A stretch of 13,808 nt of DNA from the NCBI GenBank assembly GCA_030673645.1, contig DAOVIO010000108.1, positions 1 to 13,808 on the forward strand. The letters are read 5' to 3'. This document shows, piece after piece, positions 7,371 to 13,628 of the stretch (positions are counted from its first letter, which is position 1; the number at the start of each line of letters is the position of its first letter). A model generated the notes under the pieces. The model was not told the origin of the DNA. It saw only the letters and a program-made list of their open reading frames with translations, and did not search any database. A program made the translations under genes and the position numbers. Source of the stretch: JAGLSB01 sp023135955. Its GTDB lineage: Bacteria > Bacteroidota > Bacteroidia > Bacteroidales > GCA-2748055.

Positions 7371-8591
7371 ATGCAAAAAAATTTCAATCTCAAAAGCTTT
7401 ATTAAAACCTACGTTACTGGTAGAGAGAAAAGTCTGTTAAGTGATGATTATTCACGATATAATATTGAACTAAATAATCGCATTAATGAAAAAAAAGTAT
7501 TGGTCATAGGTGGCGCGGGCTCCATTGGTTCATCATATATCAAAGCCATACTAAAATTCAACATCAGTAAACTAGTGGTAGTTGATATCAATGAAAACGG
7601 CTTAACTGAATTGGTTCGGGATTTACGAAGTTCAACGGAATACAATATACCGGAAGATTTCATTACATACCCGGTTAACTTTGGTGATAGCGTATTTGAA
7701 AAGCTTTTCCGTCAACATGGCCCTTTTGAGATTGTAGCCAATTTTGCCGCCCACAAGCACGTCCGTAGCGAGAAAGACATCTTCTCCATTGAAGCTATGA
7801 TTGAGAACAACGTATTACGAGCACGTAAACTTTTAGATTTGTTACTGGAGTTTCCTCCCGAACACTTTTTCTGCGTTTCCACTGATAAAGCGGCTAACCC
7901 GGTAAACATTATGGGTGCCAGCAAGAAGCTTATGGAAGAATTAATAATGGCTTATTCAGACAAACTGTCTATAAAAACTGCCCGTTTTGCTAATGTAGCT
8001 TTTTCAAATGGAAGTCTTCCTTTGGGTTTTTTAGATAGACTAAACAAAAACCAACCCTGGTCTTGTCCACTGGGTATTCGTCGTTTTTTTGTCTCTCCTC
8101 AAGAGTCGGGAGAACTTTGCCTTATGGCTTCAATCATGGGAGAACCCGGCGACATCTTCTATCCCAAACTGGATGAGAAAAAAGACATGATCCCATTTGA
8201 CCGCATCGCCCTCGACTTGCTACAAGCATTAGGTTACGAACCTGATATTTGCCAATCAGAAGAAGAGGCCAAACAAAAAGCTTTGGCCTTAACTCCCACA
8301 TCAAAAAAATACCCCATTTACTTTTTTGGTTCCAACACTTCCGGCGAAAAAGCATTCGAAGAATTTTTCACTGAAAAAGAAATATTAGATAAAGATTCAT
8401 TCATTAATCTCGGAGTAATCAAAAACTCAAAAAAGCGAAGCATTAACGAAATAGAAGAAATTTTCAAGAATTTGGAAAACCTGTTCAAAAAAGAAGCCAT
8501 CACCAAAGCCGAAATTGTGGAAGTCCTGAAAGAGTACTTGCCTAATTTTGAGCATATCGAAACCGGAAAAGGTTTGGACTCAAAGATGTAA
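7371..8591 (+). CDS. UDP-HexNAc 4,6-dehydratase, CapD/FlaA1/WbpM family
   Basis: Predicted soluble dehydratase converting UDP-GlcNAc to its 4-keto-6-deoxy intermediate. The NAD(P) loop is GGAGSIGSS at 47-55. FAAHKHV at 125-131 matches the family's AAxKHV segment, STDKAANP at 170-177 is the SxxK strand, and MGASKKLME at 181-189 has methionine where most SDRs have the catalytic tyrosine, as in WbpM. ARFANVAFSNGS at 204-215 is also family-typical. It is 406 residues long and lacks the N-terminal membrane region of WbpM, so it is a short form with an extra C-terminal tail of about 70 residues. It is followed 27 bp later by the initiating transferase and preceded by the reductase, forming a dehydratase-reductase-transferase cassette. 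The 120 bp upstream may hold a promoter, but no convincing TAnnTTTG box was found. Confidence 0.87.
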   Translation: MQKNFNLKSFIKTYVTGREKSLLSDDYSRYNIELNNRINEKKVLVIGGAGSIGSSYIKAILKFNISKLVVVDINENGLTELVRDLRSSTEYNIPEDFITYPVNFGDSVFEKLFRQHGPFEIVANFAAHKHVRSEKDIFSIEAMIENNVLRARKLLDLLLEFPPEHFFCVSTDKAANPVNIMGASKKLMEELIMAYSDKLSIKTARFANVAFSNGSLPLGFLDRLNKNQPWSCPLGIRRFFVSPQESGELCLMASIMGEPGDIFYPKLDEKKDMIPFDRIALDLLQALGYEPDICQSEEEAKQKALALTPTSKKYPIYFFGSNTSGEKAFEEFFTEKEILDKDSFINLGVIKNSKKRSINEIEEIFKNLENLFKKEAITKAEIVEVLKEYLPNFEHIETGKGLDSKM

Positions 8592-8618
8592 AAATACCTA
8601 TTAAAAATAAACAACACA

Positions 8619-9293
8619 ATGTACAGACTATTCTTCAAACGAGTAATCGATTTTATACTTGCTTTCATTGCCATAACCATACTTTCTCCAATTCTAATTC
8701 CAGTAGTTATTGGCCTGCTATTAACAGGAGAACATTACGTATTCTACTTTCAAAAAAGGATTGGCTACAAAAACAAAGCTTTCAATATTTGGAAGTTTGC
8801 AACCATGCTTAAGGCGAGTCCCAGTTTGGCAGGAGGATTGCATACAACACAAAAAGATCCTCGCTTAATGCCAATGGGTCCCTTCCTCCGCAAAACAAAA
8901 ATTAACGAGCTGCCACAGCTTATAAACATCTTAAAAGGTGATATGAGTATTATCGGTCCACGCCCATTGGTAGATAAAACATTCGAACCATATCCAAAAC
9001 ATGTTCAAGAGAATATTTACAAGGTTAAACCCGGATTAACTGGAATTGGCTCTATTATATTTCGTGACGAAGAACGACTCTTATCAGAAACAAAGTTGCC
9101 CCCTCAGGAATTTTATGCTAAGCATATATCACCATATAAAGGAGAATTGGAACTATGGTATCAGAACAACCTGAGTTTTATAACAGATATTAAACTGGTA
9201 TTTTGTACAGCCTGGGTAATTATTTTTTCAAATAGTCAATTGCCTTTTAAAATATTCAGAGACTTACCTCACAAACCAGAAGTGCTTAAATGA
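8619..9293 (+). CDS. Initiating sugar-phosphate transferase (PglC/WbaP C-terminal type)
   Basis: Monotopic polyprenyl-phosphate sugar-1-phosphate transferase that would load the first HexNAc-type sugar onto undecaprenyl phosphate. A hydrophobic re-entrant helix spans about 8-35. FQKRIG at 44-49 and KFATM at 59-63 stand where most relatives have QxRxG and KFRTM, so the usual arginine is alanine. KTKINELPQL at 92-101 contains N96-E97 where PglC has its Asp-Glu dyad. GPRPL at 113-117 and KPGLTGIGS at 137-145 are conserved. It has 224 residues, like PglC, with no WbaP N-terminal domain. It is third in the cassette with the reductase and dehydratase, so UDP-QuiNAc or UDP-FucNAc is the probable substrate. 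The Asp-to-Asn change is worth checking but may be normal for this subgroup. Confidence 0.9.
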   Translation: MYRLFFKRVIDFILAFIAITILSPILIPVVIGLLLTGEHYVFYFQKRIGYKNKAFNIWKFATMLKASPSLAGGLHTTQKDPRLMPMGPFLRKTKINELPQLINILKGDMSIIGPRPLVDKTFEPYPKHVQENIYKVKPGLTGIGSIIFRDEERLLSETKLPPQEFYAKHISPYKGELELWYQNNLSFITDIKLVFCTAWVIIFSNSQLPFKIFRDLPHKPEVLK

Positions 9294-9394
9294 TAGGATT
9301 TCTCTTGCTAAACAAACGCTAAGTTTTAACCTTACTACTGGTGACTCCGTTTAACTCAAGTCAAATATCTAAATTTTTCAAACACCATACTCAC

Positions 9395-10612
9395 ATGAAA
9401 ACAGCCTTAATAACCGGTATTACAGGCCAAGACGGCGCCTACCTCGCCGAATACCTTATAAAAAAAGGATATATTGTTCACGGGATCAAACGTCGTGCAT
9501 CTTCTTTCAATACTGAACGGATTGATCACCTATATCAGGATCCACACGTGGATAACCGTAAGCTTGTTCTTCACTATGGTGACCTAACTGATAGTATGAA
9601 CCTCACGCGGATTATTCAGGAGGTACAACCCGATGAGATTTACAACCTGGCAGCCATGAGCCATGTAAAAGTTAGTTTCGACACTCCCGAATATACTGCT
9701 AATACTGATGGTTTGGGAACCTTACGAATCCTTGAGGCAGTACGATTATTAGGTCTTACAGAAAAAACACGTATTTACCAGGCATCAACATCTGAGCTGT
9801 ATGGGGACGTGCAGGAAGTTCCGCAGACCGAAAAAACGCCTTTTTATCCTCGCTCCCCTTATGCAGTAGCCAAAATGTATGCATATTGGATAACGGTCAA
9901 TTACCGTGAAGCATATAACATGCACGCCAGTAACGGAATTCTTTTTAACCATGAATCGCCCATTAGAGGGGAAACCTTTGTAACCCGTAAAATTACACGC
10001 GCTATGGCACGTATTGCTCTTGGTATGCAGGAAACCACTTTTCTGGGTAATCTGTCATCCCGCCGTGACTGGGGGCATGCAAAAGACTATATAAAAGCAA
10101 TGTACCTGGTTCTTCAGCAAGAGCAACCGGATGATTATGTGATAGCCACCGGCATTACAACATCCATCCGCGATTTTATAAGATTAACAGGTGAAGAAAT
10201 TGGCCTGGAGATCAGCTTTAAAGGAGAAGGTACAGAAGAAAAAGGATACATTACAGAAATAAATGAAAACTTGTTTATTGAAAAAGTTGGAGAGAAGTAT
10301 CTTAAAAAGATTAAAACCAAAATCACCCCGGATTCCTCTCACCCCATCACTCCATCACCCCACCACCCAATCACCCCACCACTCCATCACCCCACCACTC
10401 CATCACCCCATCACCCCATCATAGAAGTTGACCCTCAATACTTCAGACCAACAGAAGTTGATCTACTAATTGGTGATGCCACAAAAGCACGGGAAAAATT
10501 GGGTTGGACTCCGGAATATGACCTGAAAGGATTGGTTGAAGACATGATGCAGTCGGATATTAAACTCATGAAGAAGGATGCTTTTCTTAGGGAGGGGGGT
10601 ATAGGACGATGA
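9395..10612 (+). CDS. gmd: GDP-mannose 4,6-dehydratase with a Pro/His repeat insert
   Basis: First enzyme of GDP-L-fucose synthesis: GDP-D-mannose to GDP-4-keto-6-deoxymannose. Numbering from the ATG at 9395, the NADP loop is GITGQDGAYL at 8-17, STSELYG at 131-137 holds the catalytic Ser-Thr/Glu region and YAVAK at 156-160 is the YxxxK pair. NHESPIRGETFVTRKI at 185-200 and FRPTEVD at 350-356 are diagnostic. An in-frame ATG at 9341 would add 18 residues, but 9395 places the Rossmann strand at the N-terminus as in all Gmd proteins and is preferred. At 405 residues it is longer than usual (about 350-380). Residues 316-342 are a Pro/His/Thr/Ser-rich 8-residue repeat encoded by an 8-bp tandem array, placed in a loop that varies among Bacteroidota. 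Homology resumes cleanly at IIEVDPQYFRP, so the enzyme may still work. Confidence 0.95.
   Translation: MKTALITGITGQDGAYLAEYLIKKGYIVHGIKRRASSFNTERIDHLYQDPHVDNRKLVLHYGDLTDSMNLTRIIQEVQPDEIYNLAAMSHVKVSFDTPEYTANTDGLGTLRILEAVRLLGLTEKTRIYQASTSELYGDVQEVPQTEKTPFYPRSPYAVAKMYAYWITVNYREAYNMHASNGILFNHESPIRGETFVTRKITRAMARIALGMQETTFLGNLSSRRDWGHAKDYIKAMYLVLQQEQPDDYVIATGITTSIRDFIRLTGEEIGLEISFKGEGTEEKGYITEINENLFIEKVGEKYLKKIKTKITPDSSHPITPSPHHPITPPLHHPTTPSPHHPIIEVDPQYFRPTEVDLLIGDATKAREKLGWTPEYDLKGLVEDMMQSDIKLMKKDAFLREGGIGR
10340..10422 (+). repeat. 8-bp tandem repeat array (10 copies) inside gmd
   Basis: Ten consecutive 8-bp units starting CACCCCAT, CACTCCAT, CACCCCAC and ending with CAT, with consensus CAC(C/T)CCA(T/C). 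One unit (CACCCAAT) differs more. Three units equal eight codons, so the peptide repeats with an 8-residue period (HPITPSPH, HPITPPLH, HPTTPSPH). Because 8 is not a multiple of 3, gain or loss of one unit would shift the frame and remove the last 60 or so residues of Gmd, including FRPTEVD. The array is C-rich and strand-asymmetric, unlike the surrounding gene. Confidence 0.92.
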
Positions 10613-10620
10613 ATTATTTT

Positions 10621-10710
10621 GAGTAAATGAGAAAGAGGGATAGGGAGATGGAGGGAATGAGAGAAAGAGGGAAGGAGAATGAGTCATAACAAGTTTGTTA
10701 TGAGTGGTCA
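10621..10710 (+). repeat. Left purine-rich inverted arm flanking the four-helix-bundle gene
   Basis: The stretch 10621-10684 is almost purely A/G with scattered T. Read on the opposite strand it falls into 8-nt units of the form TC(C/T)C(C/T)C then two variable bases (for example TCCCTCTT, TCTCTCAT, TCCCTCCA). The 14-mer at 10651-10664 is found exactly, inverted, at 11163-11176. GAGTCA (10681-10686) and GTTTGTTAT (10693-10701) also have inverted partners at 11123-11128 and 11112-11120 (8 of 9 matching). The arm begins about 8 bp after the gmd stop and ends 31 bp before the gene start. Confidence 0.8.
10685..10702 (+). repeat. Short perfect hairpin (8-bp stem) in the left arm
   Basis: CATAACAA and TTGTTATG are perfect inverted copies separated by GT, giving an 8-bp stem with a very small loop, about 40 bp upstream of the four-helix-bundle start. 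There is no T-run after it, so it is not an intrinsic terminator. It could be a protein-binding palindrome or an element end structure. Confidence 0.6.
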
Positions 10711-10741
10711 TTAAGAAACAAACAATAATTATTACAATATT

Positions 10742-11089
10742 ATGGATATCATTCGAACTCATAATGATTTGAAGGTTTACTTATTATCGTTCGAAGCCGG
10801 CATGAAGGTTTTTGAATTGTCAAAGAGTTTTCCAAAAGAAGAAAAGTATTCATTGACAGATCAAATTCGAAGATCATCTAGATCTGTTTCGGGTAATATT
10901 GCTGAAGCATGGAGAAAAAGGAGATATCCTAAGTCATTTGTTTCAAAGTTGTCAGATTCTGAGGGAGAAGCAGCAGAAACTCAGGTTTGGTTAGACTATT
11001 CATTTGAATGTAAGTATATCGAAAGTGATATTCATAAAGAGCTTTACACAAAATATGACCACATTATAGGCATGCTGGTTAATAAATAA
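10742..11089 (+). CDS. Four-helix-bundle protein, S23/23S rRNA intervening-sequence (IVP) family
   Basis: Small helical protein of 115 residues, the usual size for this family. PKEEKYSLTDQIRRSS at 31-46 followed by SVSGNIAEAW at 48-57 is the family signature (usually PxEExxxLxxQxRRAxxSIxxNIAEG). The second half, KLSDSEGEAAETQVWLDYS at 69-87, matches the GSxxElexQL-type segment. Members were first found encoded within intervening sequences of 23S rRNA and are related in fold to the Avd proteins of diversity-generating retroelements; their biochemical function is mostly unknown. It has no evident role in sugar synthesis yet lies between gmd and fcl, bounded on both sides by inverted 8-nt-period arms. 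Its codon use (fewer C-ending codons) differs from gmd. It probably arrived as a separate element. No reverse transcriptase or transposase is visible. Confidence 0.9.
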   Translation: MDIIRTHNDLKVYLLSFEAGMKVFELSKSFPKEEKYSLTDQIRRSSRSVSGNIAEAWRKRRYPKSFVSKLSDSEGEAAETQVWLDYSFECKYIESDIHKELYTKYDHIIGMLVNK

Positions 11090-11102
11090 AGAAACCTGAG
11101 TC

Positions 11103-11181
11103 TTGGTCACTATAATAAACATTGACTCTCTAATTTTTTTACTCCATCTCTCTATCTCTCCATCTCTCATTCCCTCAATCT
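11103..11181 (+). repeat. Right pyrimidine-rich inverted arm flanking the four-helix-bundle gene
   Basis: From 11142 the plus strand reads in 8-nt steps: CTCCA, then TCTCTCTA, TCTCTCCA, TCTCTCAT, TCCCTCAA, then TC. This is the same unit as the complement of the left arm. TCTCTCATTCCCTC at 11163-11176 is the exact inverse of 10651-10664. The inner part, 11112-11128, pairs imperfectly with 10681-10701. A transcript across the region could therefore fold into a long imperfect stem with the four-helix-bundle gene in the loop. The arm ends about 58 bp before fcl. Confidence 0.8.
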
Positions 11182-11238
11182 TATAAATCCCAGTACTTTA
11201 CATTAATTCACTAATAATACGAATAAATTAATATTATA

Positions 11239-12360
11239 ATGAATATCAACTCCAAAATCTACATCGCCGGCCACCTCGGCCTCGTAGGCTCCGCTCTCTG
11301 GAAAACATTTCAAAAAAAAGGATATACAAATTTGATTGGTCGTTCTATTGATGAATTGGATTTAATGAATCAGATTGCAATTGCACGTTTCTTTAAGGAA
11401 GAAAAACCTGAATATATTGTTCTCGCTGCTGCAAAGGTTGGTGGGATTGTAGCCAACAATACCTATCGGGGTCAATTTATTTACGAAAATTTACAAATTC
11501 AAAACAATGTAATTCATCAGGCATATTTAAACGGAGTGAAGAAACTCTTATTCCTTGGCAGTACATGTATCTATCCCAGGGAATGTCCTCAACCCATGAA
11601 AGAAGATGCTTTGCTTACTTCGCCATTGGAATATACTAACGAACCATATGCCATTGCAAAGATTGCAGGCATCAAAATGTGTGAGAGCTATAATTTACAG
11701 TATGGTACAAACTTTCTTTCAGTAATGCCAACCAACCTTTATGGTCCCAATGATAATTTTGATTTAGAAAAAAGCCATGTGCTTCCTGCATTATTGCGTA
11801 AAATTCACCTTGGGAAATGCCTGGAGGTAAATAACTTGGAAGACATTCGTGCCGACTTGAACAGACGACCCATCGAGTGCGTTACTGGTGAAAATGACCA
11901 AAAGGAAATATTGCAAATTCTCGACAAATATGGTGTTAGAATGATCCCGCTAAAAGCTAACAGCCAACAGCCAACAGCCAGTGTAGAGATTTGGGGCTCA
12001 GGCAAACCCATGCGCGAATTCCTCTGGAGTGAAGAAATGGCCGATGCCTGTGTTTATCTCATGGAAAATATAAATTTTGAGGATGTTAATTCGAATAATC
12101 TGCAACAATCCTTGCCGAGAGAAGTGAGAAATACCCACATAAATATTGGCACAGGAAAGGAAATCAGTATCAAAGCTTTAGCTGAACAAATAAAACAAAC
12201 CGTTGGATTCAAAGGTCAATTGTTTTTCAACACTTCAAAACCCGACGGAACTATGCGCAAGCTTACCGATGTTTCCAAGCTTCATTCACTTGGTTGGAAG
12301 CATAAAATAGAAATCGAAGAAGGTATTCAAAAAATGTTTAATTGGTATATAAGCAGTTAA
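11239..12360 (+). CDS. fcl: GDP-L-fucose synthase (epimerase/reductase)
   Basis: Second step of GDP-L-fucose synthesis: 3,5-epimerisation and 4-reduction of GDP-4-keto-6-deoxymannose, NADPH-dependent, in the cytoplasm. The NADP loop is GHLGLVGSAL at 11-20, GSTCIYP at 107-113 carries the catalytic Ser-Cys pair and YAIAK at 137-141 is the YxxxK pair. PTNLYGPNDNFD at 164-175 and WGSGKPMREFL at 252-262 are diagnostic. At 373 residues it is longer than E. coli Fcl (about 320). Most of the excess, at about 190-240, is the insertion I associate with Bacteroidota homologues. ANSQQPTAS at 240-248 comes from a 7-bp tandem repeat. The first 60 bases use strikingly GC-rich codons before an abrupt change to AT-rich ones. 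It belongs functionally with gmd but is separated from it by the four-helix-bundle element. Confidence 0.94.
   Translation: MNINSKIYIAGHLGLVGSALWKTFQKKGYTNLIGRSIDELDLMNQIAIARFFKEEKPEYIVLAAAKVGGIVANNTYRGQFIYENLQIQNNVIHQAYLNGVKKLLFLGSTCIYPRECPQPMKEDALLTSPLEYTNEPYAIAKIAGIKMCESYNLQYGTNFLSVMPTNLYGPNDNFDLEKSHVLPALLRKIHLGKCLEVNNLEDIRADLNRRPIECVTGENDQKEILQILDKYGVRMIPLKANSQQPTASVEIWGSGKPMREFLWSEEMADACVYLMENINFEDVNSNNLQQSLPREVRNTHINIGTGKEISIKALAEQIKQTVGFKGQLFFNTSKPDGTMRKLTDVSKLHSLGWKHKIEIEEGIQKMFNWYISS
11959..11980 (+). repeat. 7-bp tandem repeat (3 copies) inside fcl
   Basis: Three perfect copies of AACAGCC plus one further base. The 21 bp keep the frame and encode part of ANSQQPTAS, just before the conserved VEIWGSGKP strand. 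A change of one copy would shift the frame. The unit is unrelated to the 8-bp unit in gmd. Confidence 0.85.
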
Positions 12361-12477
12361 AAACTTGATAGTCATCAATCACGTCGTATTTCTGCTCCTG
12401 CCTTCCAGTAATGAAATTTCATGGTAATTTAAAGAAGGAGAAATAAAATAATACATTAACTCTACTCAATAACAATT

Positions 12478-13614
12478 ATGTCAAAAAAAGTTTTCATTTC
12501 AGGTTGTTACGATTTACTACATTCCGGTCACATAGCCTTTTTTGAGGAGGCTGCCCATTTTGGTGATTTATATGTGGGCATCGGTTCAGATATTACAATT
12601 GAACAACTTAAAGGACGCCCGACGGTAAATACTGATAAAGAACGATTATATATGGTCCAAGCCATCAAGCACGTTAAAGATGCCTGGATAAACTCTGGAA
12701 GCGGACTACTTGATTTTGAGAGTGAGATACATCAATTAAAGCCTGACATCTTTTTCATAAACGAAGATGGATTTACACCGGATAAAGTAAAGCTTTGCAA
12801 AGAGATTGGTGCGGAATTAGTAGTTAGCAAACGTATGCCACATGAAGGTTTACCTGCACGCTCAACTACATCCTTGCGCCAGGTATGTCACATCCCTTTT
12901 CGTCTTGATTTAGCCGGGGGTTGGTTAGATCAACCCTATGTTTCAAAGCACCATCCCGGTCCTGTTATTACTATTAGTATTTATCCCGATTACCATTTTA
13001 ACGATAGAAGTGGCATGTCAAGCAGTACCCGCAAAAAGGCTATTCAGCTTTGGCAAACAGATATCCCTGAGGGAGACAAGGAAATTCTTGCAAAAACGCT
13101 TTTTAGTTTTGAGAATCCCCCCGGGACAAAAATAATTTCAGGCTCACAAGATTCCATAGGTATCGTTTTCCCGGGAGTGAACAAATTAAATTATAGCAAA
13201 GAAAACTATTGGCCAGATTCCATAGAATCGGAAAACAATAATGAGATTCTAGAGTTCATAGAAAAACATCTTTATTTTATTTCACTATCACCACGTATTG
13301 GAGACTTTGATGTATTGGCAAATACTAATATTAATCAACCCAATGCACAAAACCTGGCAGATGCAGCTAATAATTGCTGGAAAGCTATAGAAAATCAAAA
13401 CCTGCAAAATTTTGGAAAAGCCATGCGAGAAGCTTTTGAGGCTCAAATCGCCATGTTTCCCAATATGGTAAATCCAGCCATTTTTGAGATGTTAGAACCC
13501 TACAAAAAAGAAGCAATTGGTTGGAAACTTAGTGGAGCTGGGGGTGGAGGGTATCTCATATTAGTATCTGAAAACCCTATCCCTAATGCCATCCAGATTC
13601 GAATCGTACGCTAG
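12478..13614 (+). CDS. Fused cytidylyltransferase-like / GHMP-type sugar kinase
   Basis: Predicted bifunctional sugar-activation enzyme. Residues 1-135 form a nucleotidyltransferase domain: FISGCYDLLHSGH at 6-18 holds the HxGH motif and RSTTSLR at 128-134 corresponds to the STTxxR end motif. Residues 138-378 look like a GHMP kinase: RLDLAGGWLD at 142-151 resembles the N-terminal motif of fucokinase and heptose-7-phosphate kinase, SGMSSSTR at 178-185 stands at the phosphate-binding loop, and SGAGGGGYL at 352-360 is the C-terminal motif. By analogy with HldE (kinase plus nucleotidyltransferase) and Fkp (GHMP fucokinase plus pyrophosphorylase), it could phosphorylate a sugar and then form an NDP-sugar; the sugar is unknown. 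The kinase loop is not the standard GLGSSxA, so catalysis is not assured. It starts 117 bp after fcl and ends 14 bp before a convergent gene. Confidence 0.8.
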   Translation: MSKKVFISGCYDLLHSGHIAFFEEAAHFGDLYVGIGSDITIEQLKGRPTVNTDKERLYMVQAIKHVKDAWINSGSGLLDFESEIHQLKPDIFFINEDGFTPDKVKLCKEIGAELVVSKRMPHEGLPARSTTSLRQVCHIPFRLDLAGGWLDQPYVSKHHPGPVITISIYPDYHFNDRSGMSSSTRKKAIQLWQTDIPEGDKEILAKTLFSFENPPGTKIISGSQDSIGIVFPGVNKLNYSKENYWPDSIESENNNEILEFIEKHLYFISLSPRIGDFDVLANTNINQPNAQNLADAANNCWKAIENQNLQNFGKAMREAFEAQIAMFPNMVNPAIFEMLEPYKKEAIGWKLSGAGGGGYLILVSENPIPNAIQIRIVR

Positions 13615-13628
13615 TAATAAGTCTTTCT

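Noticed and set aside
8134..8680. Minus-strand open frames opposite the dehydratase and initiating transferase
   Set aside because: They are shadows of well-supported plus-strand genes and their translations show no recognisable motifs.
9341..9394. Upstream in-frame ATG for gmd giving 18 extra residues
   Set aside because: The extension (MTPFNSSQISKFFKHHTH) has no counterpart in Gmd proteins, while 9395 gives the standard MKTALITGITGQDG start.
10340..10422. CRISPR-like array
   Set aside because: Units are contiguous 8-mers without spacers and lie within an open gmd frame.
12411..12422. Perfect 12-bp palindrome ATGAAATTTCAT between fcl and the fusion gene
   Set aside because: Single AT-rich palindrome without a second copy or promoter elements; expected by chance in such sequence.
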